Of a stretch of DNA of 64,000 bases, positions 9,281 to 17,095 are shown piece after piece. The notes under the pieces were generated by a model. That model did not search any database and was not told the origin of the DNA. It was given only the letters and a program-made list of their open reading frames with translations. The stretch spans positions 214,236 to 278,235 of the forward strand of contig NZ_JABETO010000005.1 of assembly GCF_013055795.1 (NCBI RefSeq), written 5' to 3'. This DNA comes from Streptomyces sp. I05A-00742 (GTDB lineage Bacteria; Actinomycetota; Actinomycetes; Streptomycetales; Streptomycetaceae). The first letter of the stretch is position 1; each line of letters begins with the position of its first letter. The translations under genes and the position numbers were made by a program.

Positions 9281-9306
9281 GTCGGATCGACACATGTCGT
9301 TCCGAC
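9281..9306. promoter_or_regulatory. Candidate PadR operator (26-bp dyad)
   Basis: Arms GTCGGA-N-CGACA and TGTCG-N-TCCGAC are exact inverted repeats around a 2-bp centre, so 22 of 26 positions obey the symmetry. It lies 34 bp upstream of the PadR start and 25 bp upstream of the MFS start, in the only divergent gap. A TTGACA (9241-9246) and a TAGACT (9266-9271) just before it could be a forward promoter, though their 19-bp spacer is long. Confidence 0.7.
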
Positions 9307-9330
9307 TCAATCAAGAGAGGGAGTCAGCCG

Positions 9331-10557
9331 TTGTCCGCCTCGTCCACCACCCCGCTCCACCGGGCCGCCGCACCACCGGCCTCAGCACCCCCGGCGGGCG
9401 CCCCCGTCGCGGCCCTCGCCGCCCTCGCGCTCTCGGTCTTCGCGCTCTGCTCGGCCGAGTTCGCCCTCGTCGGCCTGTTGCTCGACGTCGCGGGGGACCT
9501 GCATGTCTCCGTGGCGAGCGCCGGGCAGCTGCTCAGCGCGTACGCCGTCGCGGTCGCCGTCGGCGGTCCGGTCGTCACGGTCCTGACCGCGCGCGTGGCG
9601 CCGAGGACGCTGGCACTGGCCCTGCTGGCCGTCTTCGCCGCCGCCAATGTCCTCGGCGCCCTCGCCCCCTCGTTCCCGCTGCTCATGGCCGCGCGGACGC
9701 TGGGGGCCCTGACGCACAGCACCTTCGCGGCGATCTGCGTCGTCATCGCCGTCCGGCTCGCCCCGCCCGGGCGCCGGGCGTCCGCCATCGCCTGGGTCTC
9801 CGGCGGTCTTGGCCTGGCCACCGTGCTCGGCGGGCCGATCGGCACCGCGATCGGCCAGCAGTGGGGCTGGCGGGCGACGTTCTGGTGCGTGACGGGCGCG
9901 GCGGTGCTGGGATTCCTGGCCCTGCTCGTCCTCGTGCCGCGCACGGTCACCCGGGAGGCGGGCGGCTCGCTGCGCGCCGAGGCCGGTGTCCTGAAGCGCC
10001 CCCAGGTGCTCTGCGCGCTGGCCGTCACCGCCGTCTCCCAGGCGGGCTGGTTCCTGCTCTACAGCTATGTCTCACCGCTGCTGCGGGAGGCGACGGGGTT
10101 CGGCGCGACCGCCACGACCGCGCTGCTGTTCGTCTTCGGCCTGGGCGGTTTCGCGGGCAACGCCGTCGGCGGGCGGTTCGCGGACCGGTCGCTGCGCGGC
10201 ACGCTGGTGACGGCGCTGGCGCTGCTCGCCGGGGCACTGGTCCTGATCGGCGTGGTGGCCCACAGCAAGGCGCTGGTCCCGGTGGCGATCCTGCTGATCG
10301 GCTTCGCCTCCGGCGCCCTGGTCCCGCCGCTCCAGTCCTGGGTGCTCGGCGCGGCGGGCGGCGGCTCGGCGCTGGCCGTCGCCGCGAACACCTCGGCCTT
10401 CAACCTGGGCAACGCGGCCGGTTCGTGGGGCGGTTCGCGGCTGCTGGACTCCGGCACCGACGTCACGGCGCTGGGCTGGGCCGGTGCCGTCGTGGTGGCG
10501 GTGGCCCTCGCCGGGACGGCGGTCGCGCTCCGGCGGGGCGGGCGGCGGAGCGGCTGA
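9331..10557 (+). CDS. MFS exporter (Cmx/AraJ-like)
   Basis: This is a drug or sugar efflux permease of the major facilitator superfamily with about twelve membrane helices in 408 aa. The motif LLLDVAGDLHVSVASAGQLL after helix 1, the loop RVAPRT, and GRRASAIAWVSGGLGLATVL (motif C-like, helix 5) match the DHA1 chloramphenicol/arabinose efflux group. Translation appears to start at a TTG (9331) 8 nt after GAGAGGGAG. No ATG or GTG lies at the right place before the first helix. It is expected to be derepressed when the divergent PadR protein binds its ligand. The substrate is unknown. Confidence 0.85.
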   Translation: MSASSTTPLHRAAAPPASAPPAGAPVAALAALALSVFALCSAEFALVGLLLDVAGDLHVSVASAGQLLSAYAVAVAVGGPVVTVLTARVAPRTLALALLAVFAAANVLGALAPSFPLLMAARTLGALTHSTFAAICVVIAVRLAPPGRRASAIAWVSGGLGLATVLGGPIGTAIGQQWGWRATFWCVTGAAVLGFLALLVLVPRTVTREAGGSLRAEAGVLKRPQVLCALAVTAVSQAGWFLLYSYVSPLLREATGFGATATTALLFVFGLGGFAGNAVGGRFADRSLRGTLVTALALLAGALVLIGVVAHSKALVPVAILLIGFASGALVPPLQSWVLGAAGGGSALAVAANTSAFNLGNAAGSWGGSRLLDSGTDVTALGWAGAVVVAVALAGTAVALRRGGRRSG

Positions 10558-10582
10558 CCGCCGCCCGCCGGGCGGTCAGCCG
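10551..10582. terminator. Bidirectional terminator overlapping two stop codons
   Basis: A 12-bp perfect stem (CGGCTGACCGCC with GGCGGTCAGCCG) surrounds an 8-nt loop. It includes the last bases of the MFS gene (stop ending 10557) and of the convergent aldo-keto reductase (stop at 10576), so both 3' ends double as a shared hairpin. Confidence 0.8.
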
Positions 10583-11568
10583 TTGACGAAGGTCAGGCTG
10601 GTCTCGTCGTACCGCGCCCCGGCGACCCCGTCCGCCGGGGCGGCCGCGTCGATCGCCGCGAGCTCGTCGGCGGACAGCTCCAGGACCGCGGCGGCGACGT
10701 TCTCCTCCAGGTACTTCTCGCGCCGGGTGCCGGGGATCGGCACCACGTCGTCGCCGCGGTGCTGGACCCAGGCCAGCGCCAGCTGGCCGGCGGTGACGCC
10801 CTTCTCCGCGGCCAGCGCCTCCAGCCGCCCGACGATCGCCAGGTTCTGCTCCAGGTTGCCGTCGGCGAAGCGCGGCTGGGTGCGCCGCATGTCCGTCTGC
10901 TCCAGCCCGTCCACCGAGGTGTAGCGGCCGGTGAGGAACCCGCGGCCGAGCGGCGAGAACGGCACGACGCCGATGCCGAGTTCACGGCAGACGGGCAGCA
11001 CCTCCGTCTCCAGGTCCCGGGTCCACAGCGACCACTCGCTCTGCAGTGCGGCGATCGGGTGGACGGCGTGCGCCCGCCGGATGGTCTCGGGGTTGGCCTC
11101 GGAGAGTCCGAGGTGGCGGATCTTGCCCTCCGCCACCAGCTCGGCCATGGCCCCGACGGTCTCCTCGATGGGGACGTTCCGGTCGACCCGGTGCGCGTAG
11201 TAGAGGTCGATGTGGTCGACGCCCAGCCGGCGGAGGGACGCCTCGCACGCCTGCCGTACGTACGCCGCGTCACCCCGGATGACCGTCGGCTCGCCCAGCC
11301 CGTTGGCGAAGCCGAACTTGGTGGCGACGACCGCCTGTTCGCGCCGCCCCGGGGAGGCGAGGGCCCGGCCGATCAGCTCCTCGTTGCGGCCCCCGCCGTA
11401 GAAGTCCGAGGTGTCGAGCAGGGTGACACCCAGGTCGAGGGCGCGGTGCAGGGTGGCGATCGACTGGTCGTCGTCCGAGGCGCCGTAGGCGTGGCTCATG
11501 CCCATGCAGCCGAGGCCCTGGGCTCCTACCGTGAGTCCGCCGAGCCGTCGGGTGGGAAGGGTGGTCAT
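10576..11568 (-). CDS. Aldo/keto reductase
   Basis: This is an NADPH-dependent carbonyl reductase of the AKR superfamily (TIM barrel, 330 aa), likely acting on reactive aldehydes or quinone-like compounds. The catalytic tetrad is visible: Asp and Tyr in [18 protein letters not shown], Lys in VVATKFGF, His in [11 protein letters not shown]. The cofactor-binding C-terminal part contains [16 protein letters not shown]. The ATG at 11568 has an AGGAGG site 6 nt upstream. The gene sits behind a MerR-type promoter (11608-11638) with a leader of about 33 nt, so induction by an electrophile-sensing MerR protein is likely. No merR gene is adjacent. Confidence 0.93.
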   Translation of the reverse strand: MTTLPTRRLGGLTVGAQGLGCMGMSHAYGASDDDQSIATLHRALDLGVTLLDTSDFYGGGRNEELIGRALASPGRREQAVVATKFGFANGLGEPTVIRGDAAYVRQACEASLRRLGVDHIDLYYAHRVDRNVPIEETVGAMAELVAEGKIRHLGLSEANPETIRRAHAVHPIAALQSEWSLWTRDLETEVLPVCRELGIGVVPFSPLGRGFLTGRYTSVDGLEQTDMRRTQPRFADGNLEQNLAIVGRLEALAAEKGVTAGQLALAWVQHRGDDVVPIPGTRREKYLEENVAAAVLELSADELAAIDAAAPADGVAGARYDETSLTFVNG

Positions 11569-11607
11569 GCCGGGCCTCCTGTGCATGGTGGTACGGGAAC
11601 ACCTCGG

Positions 11608-11638
11608 ACGTTAGGAGTTGGAGCGCACTCCAAGTCAA
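11608..11638 (-). promoter_or_regulatory. MerR-type promoter with 19-bp spacer, for the aldo/keto reductase
   Basis: Read on the minus strand: -35 TTGACT (11638-11633), a 19-bp spacer, and -10 TAACGT (11613-11608). The spacer holds the dyad TTGGAG-N4-CTCCAA (11618-11633). Over-long spacing with a centred dyad is the signature of MerR-activated promoters, in which the regulator distorts DNA to realign the two boxes. Confidence 0.85.
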
Positions 11639-11718
11639 GCGGAGGTACGGGAACCGGTGCCGGGACGGAGCGCGTCCCCGCCGGTGACCAGCCACGGCGA
11701 ACGCCCGGGAGACCGCCC

Positions 11719-12342
11719 ATGCCGTCGCACGCCACCCGCTACCTCTACCTGGCCCGGCACGGCGAGGCCGTCGGGGACGGCACCGCGCTGACCGAGGCCG
11801 GCCGGCGCCAGGCGGTCCTCCTCGGCGACCGGCTGCGCGGAGCGCCCCTGTCGGTGGCCCACCACAGCCCGCTCGGCCGGGCCGCCGAGACCGCGCGGCT
11901 GGTCGCCGGCCGCCTCGACGGGGTGCCCCTGGAGCTCGCGGAGGAGGCGGACGACGGTGTTCCGTACGTCCCCCGCCGGGAGGAACTGCCGGACGCGCAC
12001 GCGGATTTCCTCCTGGAGTACGTCGACCGCTTCCCCGCCGTGTACCGGGAGCGGGGGCCGGTCCTCGCCCGGCGGGCGCTGGAGCGCTTCACCGGCCCGG
12101 TGGAGGGTACCGAGGACCGGCACGAGCTGGTCGTCACCCACAACTTCCTGGTCGGCTGGCTGATCCGCGCCGCACTCGACGCCCCGCCGTGGCGCTGGCT
12201 GATGCTCAACCAGGGCAACGCGGCGCTGACCGTCATCCGCTACGCACCCGACCGCCCGTCCTCGGTCATGCTCGCCAACGACATGGGCCATCTGCCGGAG
12301 GAGCTGCGCTGGACGGGCTTCCCGCCCGAACTGCGCGTCTGA
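11719..12342 (+). CDS. Histidine phosphatase family protein
   Basis: This phosphoglycerate-mutase-like phosphatase of 207 aa carries the catalytic motif YLARHGEAVGDG (residues 10-21). It forms the phospho-His intermediate. The second catalytic His is in LVVTHNFLVGWL, and the Arg of HHSPLGRAAETARL completes the pocket. The substrate cannot be told from sequence. The ATG at 11719 begins exactly before the first strand. The ribosome site is weak (GGGAGACCG). It lies downstream of, and divergent from, the reductase promoter. Confidence 0.88.
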   Translation: MPSHATRYLYLARHGEAVGDGTALTEAGRRQAVLLGDRLRGAPLSVAHHSPLGRAAETARLVAGRLDGVPLELAEEADDGVPYVPRREELPDAHADFLLEYVDRFPAVYRERGPVLARRALERFTGPVEGTEDRHELVVTHNFLVGWLIRAALDAPPWRWLMLNQGNAALTVIRYAPDRPSSVMLANDMGHLPEELRWTGFPPELRV

Positions 12343-12348
12343 CGGACG

Positions 12349-12924
12349 TCAGCGGCCCTTCTCCGGACCGCTGGCCTTCTCCGGACCGCTGGCCTTCTCC
12401 GGACCGCCGCCCTTCCCCGGACCGCCGCCCTCCACATGGAGCAGCATCCTCCTCAGGAGGCCGATCAGCACGTCCTGTTCGGCCGCGTCGAGGGGGGCGA
12501 CCATGTCCCCCTCCGCGACGCCCCACACCCGCATGGCGGCGGCCCACCTGCTGTGCCCCAGCTCGGTGAGCTCCACGTCGACCCGCCGCCGGTCCTCGGC
12601 GCTGCGCAGCCGTCTGACCAGGCCCGCGCCCTCCAGGGCGTCCAGCCGGCCGGTGGTGCCCGCGGGCGAGAGCATCAGTTCGGCGGAGAGCTCGGAGGGC
12701 GTGGCCCGCCAGGGCCTCCCGCGCGCGGCGAGCCGGTGCAGCGTGTCGAACTCGAAGTTCTGCAGCCCGACTTCGGCGAGGGCGCGTTCCTTGGCCAGGA
12801 CGTTGTGCCGGGTCAGCGTCTTCAGCCGGGAGACGATCGCCTCCGTCCGCTCGTCGAAGGACGATTTGTCGCGCCAGCGCGCGATATGCCGATCGACGGA
12901 ATCCTCCACCCGGCCAGTATGCAC
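12349..12924 (-). CDS. MarR-family transcriptional regulator
   Basis: This is a winged-helix dimeric repressor. The HTH and wing are seen in TPSELSAELMLSPAGTTGRLDALEGAGLVRRLRSAEDRRRVDVELT (about residues 75-119), followed by the dimer helix MVAPLDAAEQDVLIGLLRRML. The start is uncertain. A GTG at 12924 lies just 2 nt after GGAG, and another GTG is at 12909. The last 24 residues (GPEKASGPEKASGPEKGR-like) are encoded by four 18-bp tandem repeats and look disordered. It is divergent from an MFS exporter, with two palindromes between them, so autorepression and control of the exporter are likely. Confidence 0.85.
   Translation of the reverse strand: MHTGRVEDSVDRHIARWRDKSSFDERTEAIVSRLKTLTRHNVLAKERALAEVGLQNFEFDTLHRLAARGRPWRATPSELSAELMLSPAGTTGRLDALEGAGLVRRLRSAEDRRRVDVELTELGHSRWAAAMRVWGVAEGDMVAPLDAAEQDVLIGLLRRMLLHVEGGGPGKGGGPEKASGPEKASGPEKGR
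12357..12428. repeat. Four tandem 18-bp repeats inside the marR 3' end
   Basis: The unit is CCTTCTCCGGACCGCTGG (plus strand). Copies start at 12357, 12375, 12393 and 12411, the last two slightly diverged. Because the period is 18 bp, copy-number change would keep frame and only lengthen or shorten the Gly-Pro-Glu-Lys tail. Confidence 0.9.
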
Positions 12925-12936
12925 GGCTCCAAGTAT

Positions 12937-12963
12937 TTCGTTGACGAATGATTCGCTGGCGAA
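12937..12963. promoter_or_regulatory. Paired MarR operator palindromes
   Basis: Two 12-bp palindromes of the form TTCG-N4-CGAA (12937-12948 and 12952-12963) lie 15 bp centre to centre, between the marR start (12924) and the MFS start (12977). The TTCGTTGACGAA type is familiar for MarR sites. Their place would cover both promoters. Confidence 0.78.
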
Positions 12964-12976
12964 TTAATCTCCCGCC

Positions 12977-14356
12977 ATGTCCCTCCTCGACACCCCTGCA
13001 CCACCCTCCCCGCTCCGCCGGCTCCTCGTCGGCCGGACCGTCGCGGCCCTGGCGACGGCGCTCATCCCGCTCACCCTGACGCTCGCGGTGGTCCGCACGG
13101 GCTCGGCGGCGGACCTCGGGCTCGTCATGGCCTGCGAGACGCTGCCGATGCTGCTCCTGCTCCCCGTCGCGGGCGTGGCCGCCGACCGGTACCCGCCGCA
13201 CCGCGTCGTGCTCGCCGCCGACCTCCTGCGCGGCGCCGCCCAGCTCGGCACCGGCGCCGAACTGGCCGCGGGCGTCGTCCGGATCCCCGACCTCTGCGTC
13301 CTGGCGGCCCTGACCGGCGCGGCCGTCGCCTTCGGCACCCCGGCCGTACGGACGCTGGTGGCCTCGGTCGTGGCCGGCACCGACCGGCTGCGGGCCAACG
13401 CGCGACTGGCCGTGTGGCAGGGGCTGGCCGGGACGGCGGCCCCCGCCGTGGCCGGCGGGCTGCTGCTGGCCGTCGGACCGGGCTGGTCCGCGATCCTCAC
13501 GGGCGTGCTGTTCCTGGGGTCCGCGCTCACCCTGGGCGGAATGCGCCGGGACCCGCTCCCCAGGGACCCCGCCGCGGGCCGGAGTTCCTTCCGGAGCGAG
13601 CTGCGGGAGGGCTGGACGGAGACCCGTCGCCACCCCTGGTTCCTGGCCGGCCTGATCGGCCACGGCGTGTGGCACCTGTCGGCCGGGTTCCTGCTGACGC
13701 TCGGACCGCTGATCGCCGTACGCCACCTCGGCGGCGAGACCGCCTGGGTGATCGTCACCCAGGTGGGCACCGTGGGCCTGGTCACCGGTCTCTGGGCCGC
13801 TCCCCGGCTGCCCGTCCGCCGTCCCCTCGCCGTCTCCGCCGTGAGCACCGCCGTCTACGCGCTCCCCCTGCTGACCCTGGCCCTCACCCTGCCGGTCGCC
13901 GCGGTCACGGCCGCCTACTTCGCGGCGATGTTCGCCCTGGGGGTGCTGACCCCGCTGTGGGAAACGGTCCTCCAGCAGCGCATCCCGGCGGAGGCCCTGG
14001 GCCGCGTCGGCTCGTTCGACACCCTGATCTCCCTGGCGGCACGGCCCCTGGGGCTCGCCGCCGCGGCCCCGCTGGCGGCGGCGGTGGGCACCGCGACGCC
14101 CCTGCTCACCGCGGCGGCGCTGGTGGCCGCGGCGAACCTGGGGGTGCTCCTGCTGCCGGACGTACGACGGGACGAGCGGGCCGCCGCTCCCCTGAGCCAC
14201 GACCCGCTCCCCGACACCCCGCCGCACCCCGACGCGGCCGTCCCGGCCGGAACCGCCCCGGGCCCCGCGCCGGTCGGCCCGCCGACGGATCTCAGCCCGC
14301 CTACGGACCTCAGTTCGCCGGCGGACCGCCGAGGAAGCCGTTCATCCCGGCGATGA
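12977..14356 (+). CDS. MFS transporter, 459 aa
   Basis: This is an efflux permease with about twelve predicted helices (for example ALIPLTLTLAVVRTGSAADL, then LVMACETLPMLLLLPVAGVAADRYP with a DRYP loop like the MFS A-motif). It resembles the enterobactin-exporter-like/MFS_3 group. The C-terminal 60 residues are Pro/Gly/Asp-rich and non-membrane. The ATG at 12977 has no good ribosome site and lies 13 bp after the operator, so a leaderless or very short-leader transcript is possible. The last 47 bp overlap the convergent SnoaL-like gene. The substrate is unknown. Confidence 0.83.
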   Translation: MSLLDTPAPPSPLRRLLVGRTVAALATALIPLTLTLAVVRTGSAADLGLVMACETLPMLLLLPVAGVAADRYPPHRVVLAADLLRGAAQLGTGAELAAGVVRIPDLCVLAALTGAAVAFGTPAVRTLVASVVAGTDRLRANARLAVWQGLAGTAAPAVAGGLLLAVGPGWSAILTGVLFLGSALTLGGMRRDPLPRDPAAGRSSFRSELREGWTETRRHPWFLAGLIGHGVWHLSAGFLLTLGPLIAVRHLGGETAWVIVTQVGTVGLVTGLWAAPRLPVRRPLAVSAVSTAVYALPLLTLALTLPVAAVTAAYFAAMFALGVLTPLWETVLQQRIPAEALGRVGSFDTLISLAARPLGLAAAAPLAAAVGTATPLLTAAALVAAANLGVLLLPDVRRDERAAAPLSHDPLPDTPPHPDAAVPAGTAPGPAPVGPPTDLSPPTDLSSPADRRGSRSSRR

Positions 14357-14741
14357 TCTTCCAGCCGTCCTCTTCCTTCGAGATGACGTACAGGGGGGCG
14401 CCCTGGGCGCCCTCGACGGGCTCGCCGTCCCCGTCCACGGGCGTCTGGACGACGTTGACGGCGATGACGTCGGGCCGGATGGCGAACATCCGGACGACGT
14501 CGTAGCGGACCGGCTGGTCCGGCAGGACGGGGAGCACCTTCCGCGCGGCCTCGGCGATCCCCTCGCGCCCGTCGGCGCGCATCCCCATGGCGTTGGTCCA
14601 GGTGGCGTTCAGGGCGTACTGCTCCCCGAGGACGTCGGCGTCCTTGGCGTTGTAGGCGTCCTGGAGGGCGCGCACGACGTCGCGGACGGCGGCCTCGACA
14701 TCGGCGGGCACAACGTCGTGGATCTCATGGGTCGTTGCCAT
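14310..14741 (-). CDS. SnoaL-like/SgcJ-EcaC family protein
   Basis: This is a 143-aa NTF2-fold protein. The cone-shaped domain shows helix 1 (ADVEAAVRDVVRALQDAYNA), then DADVLGEQYALNATWTNAMGMRADGREGI and the C-terminal strands PLYVISKEEDGWKIIAGMN. Such proteins are small-molecule isomerases, cyclases or binding proteins. No activity can be assigned. The ATG at 14741 is supported by the fold. Its 3' end overlaps the convergent MFS gene by 47 bp. Upstream lies a SoxR-like promoter (14804-14834) with a leader of about 56 nt, suggesting induction by redox-active or electrophilic compounds. Confidence 0.8.
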   Translation of the reverse strand: MATTHEIHDVVPADVEAAVRDVVRALQDAYNAKDADVLGEQYALNATWTNAMGMRADGREGIAEAARKVLPVLPDQPVRYDVVRMFAIRPDVIAVNVVQTPVDGDGEPVEGAQGAPLYVISKEEDGWKIIAGMNGFLGGPPAN

Positions 14742-14803
14742 GATGAAATCACTTTCCCTTTGCGAGTGCAGAGTGTCGGTCCTCGTCCGGTCCGACGCCG
14801 TTC

Positions 14804-14834
14804 ACTCAACTACCTCAACAGCGCTTGAGGTCAA
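14804..14834 (-). promoter_or_regulatory. MerR/SoxR-type promoter for the SnoaL-like gene
   Basis: Minus strand: -35 TTGACC (14834-14829), a 19-bp spacer, and a weak -10 TTGAGT (14809-14804). The dyad ACCTCAA-N6-TTGAGGT (14812-14831) matches the outer bases of the SoxR box (CCTCAA and TTGAGG). No soxR or other merR gene is in the window. Confidence 0.72.
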
Positions 14835-15012
14835 GGGCGCGCCCGCCGGAGTCACCGGATCACCCGCCGCGCCACTCCCGCGGGCGGTCCGGAACGAGCC
14901 ACTCCGGCAAGCGTGTTCACCGGCACGGGCCGGGCGCGGACGAAACCTCGGAGCCGGAGGACTCGTCCGCACTGTGTCAGGTCGGCCGCTCGGCGACGCT
15001 CTTCCGAGCGGT

Positions 15013-16581
15013 TCAGATCCGCCCCAGCCGCCACAGTCGCCACAGGCCCGTGCCGTCCGTCAGATACTGGGCGCCCGAGATGGAGCTCTTGCTGATCGCG
15101 ATCTCCTTCTTCTGCCACAGCGGCACCAGCGGCACGTCCTCGGCGACGATCTTCTGGACGGTCCGGTAGGCATCGGTGGCACTGTCGCGGCGGCCGCTCT
15201 GCTGGGCGTTGCGGATCAGCTTGTTGACCCGGTCGTTGGAGTACCCCGAGTAGAGGGTGTTGTCGCTGCCCACGAGCGGGCTGGTGAAGTTGTCCGCGTC
15301 CGGGTAGTCGGCGACCCAGCCCATGAGGTAGGCGTCGTAGGCGCCGCGGGAGCGCCCCTTCTGGAACTCGCTCCACTCCACATGCATGGCGTTCACCTGG
15401 AACAGCCCCGTCGACTCCAGTTGCTTCTTGACCAGGGCCGCCTCCTCGTCGGTGGCGGCGCCCTTGGAGTAGGCCATGGTGAAGCGGACGGGCGTCGAGA
15501 CGCCGGCCGAGCGGAGCATGCCGCGCGCGGCCTCCGGGTCGGGCTTCGGGTAGCGGTCGAAGAAGGACGTGGTGTGCCCGAAGACGCCTTGCGGGATCAG
15601 GGAGTAGAGCGATTCGACCGTACGTTGGTGGACGTCGCGGGTGATCGCGTCGCGGTCCACCGTCGCCGCGACGGCGCGCCGGATGGCCACGTCCTTGACG
15701 GGCGACTTGTCCCGCACGTTGAAGACCAGGAAGCGGGTGTTGGCGGAGGCGTTCTCGGTGACCCGGAAATCGCTCTGCCGGATGGAGAGTTCCGCGATGT
15801 CGGCCGGCGGCATGTCACGGGAGGCGACATCGACGGACTGATCCTTCCAGGCCGCGCTCAGCGCCTTCGGATCGGCGAAGTAGCGGACGGTAACGCGGTT
15901 GCCCGTCTTGTTGATGGCGCCCTTGTAGTGCGAGTTGGGGACCAGTTCGGCGGTGCCCTTGGCCTCGTAGCGCTTGAGCCTGTACGGCCCGGACCCGTCG
16001 ACCGCGTTCCCCTCCCGCAGCCGGTTCGCCGGGTAGACGGAGCTGTCGACGATCGACCCCGCCCCCGAAGCGATCTTGGAGGGGAAGGTGGCGTCCGGCC
16101 TGCGGAGCCGGAAGGTCACCTTGGAGTCGCCCTCGGTCTCGACCGACTGGAGGGTGTCCAGCAGAACCGCAGGACCCTCGTCCGCCTTGATGCCGAGGAT
16201 CCTGTCGAAGGAGAACTTGACGTCCTTGGCCGTCATGCTGTGCCCGTTGGCGAACTTCATCCCGGACCGCAGGGTGCAGTTGTACGTCCGCCGGCTCTCG
16301 TCCGTGAAACCGCAGGTCTTGGCCGCGTCGGGCGTCGGCTTGTCGGTGCCCGGGGCGAAGGTCAGCAGCGACTGGTAAATATTGCCGAAAAGTGAGAACG
16401 ATCCGGAGTCGTAGACCCCCGCCGGATCGAGTCCGATGACCGGATCCGTCGTTCCCACGATGATCGGTTCCTTGCCGCCACTGCTCCCCGAATCCTCCGA
16501 GCAACCGCTCAAACCCACTGCCAGCAGCGCCAATGCCGCCAGCACCGCCCCGTTCCGGCTTTGCCTCCGGATCCCACGCAT
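15013..16581 (-). CDS. Peptide/nickel-type ABC transporter substrate-binding lipoprotein
   Basis: This is a family 5 extracellular solute-binding protein (DppA/OppA-like, 522 aa). The signal peptide ends in a lipobox (LLAVGLSGC, Cys27) followed by a Ser/Gly linker. The domain I signature is visible as DPVIGLDPAGVYDSGSFSLF and YNCTLRSGMKFANGHSMTAKDVKFS, the usual ADDVxFS region. It ends with YLTDGTGLWRLWRLGRI. The ATG at 16581 has a GGGGG-rich site. No permease or ATPase genes are next to it, so it is an orphan that must serve a transporter elsewhere or act as a sensor. Confidence 0.9.
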   Translation of the reverse strand: MRGIRRQSRNGAVLAALALLAVGLSGCSEDSGSSGGKEPIIVGTTDPVIGLDPAGVYDSGSFSLFGNIYQSLLTFAPGTDKPTPDAAKTCGFTDESRRTYNCTLRSGMKFANGHSMTAKDVKFSFDRILGIKADEGPAVLLDTLQSVETEGDSKVTFRLRRPDATFPSKIASGAGSIVDSSVYPANRLREGNAVDGSGPYRLKRYEAKGTAELVPNSHYKGAINKTGNRVTVRYFADPKALSAAWKDQSVDVASRDMPPADIAELSIRQSDFRVTENASANTRFLVFNVRDKSPVKDVAIRRAVAATVDRDAITRDVHQRTVESLYSLIPQGVFGHTTSFFDRYPKPDPEAARGMLRSAGVSTPVRFTMAYSKGAATDEEAALVKKQLESTGLFQVNAMHVEWSEFQKGRSRGAYDAYLMGWVADYPDADNFTSPLVGSDNTLYSGYSNDRVNKLIRNAQQSGRRDSATDAYRTVQKIVAEDVPLVPLWQKKEIAISKSSISGAQYLTDGTGLWRLWRLGRI

Positions 16582-16704
16582 AGCTGCGCCCCCTTTCCGT
16601 GACGCGGCTCACCTAAACACACGAACGCGCGCACGTCCTGAGAATCGGCCAAGTGATCGACTTCTGTGGCCGACAGGCTGTCCGGGGGCCCGGACGGGGA
16701 ACCG

Positions 16705-16986
16705 CTATGAGGTGCGACGCAACGCCCTGACCCCACGCAACCCGATGAGGCCCACGACCGTCCCCAGAAGGAAAGAGGTGACCGCCAGCAGCAGATGGAC
16801 CCAGAAGTACGCGGTCGGCTCGCCCGCGTCGTCGAAGGCCAGCCCGCTCCCGTCCTTCCAGAGATTCTTTGCGAAAGTGATCCAGATGAACCAGCTCCAC
16901 ACGCCGAAGGCGAGCAGGAACCAGGAGACGGGGCGGGAGAGGGAAGCGGGGGTCCGAGGGGCTGTCGAGCCGGAGGAATTCACCAT
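16705..16986 (-). CDS. SCO4848-family membrane protein
   Basis: A small 93-aa integral membrane protein with two clear helices: SWFLLAFGVWSWFIWITFAK (about 21-40) and YFWVHLLLAVTSFLLGTVVG (about 60-79). It has a basic C-terminus (RGVRALRRTS). It matches my memory of the actinobacterial SCO4848 family, which is found beside this D-Ala-D-Ala carboxypeptidase. The function is unknown. The ATG at 16986 begins MVNSSGST. The ribosome site is poor. The frame extends to 17199 but would run into the divergent carboxypeptidase gene. Confidence 0.75.
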   Translation of the reverse strand: MVNSSGSTAPRTPASLSRPVSWFLLAFGVWSWFIWITFAKNLWKDGSGLAFDDAGEPTAYFWVHLLLAVTSFLLGTVVGLIGLRGVRALRRTS

Positions 16987-17095
16987 GGGTTTCAGTATGC
17001 GATCCGGGGGACGCACTGGTCCTATCGGGTCCTCGGCGGGTTCCCGTACCCCCGGCTCGGCTCCGGGAGCCGGGCGGAAGGGTACGTTCACCGGC

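Noticed and set aside
12266..14227. 653-codon open frame opposite the MFS gene and marR
   Set aside because: Arg/Gly/Gln-rich shadow. The MFS and MarR proteins have clear domains on the other frames.
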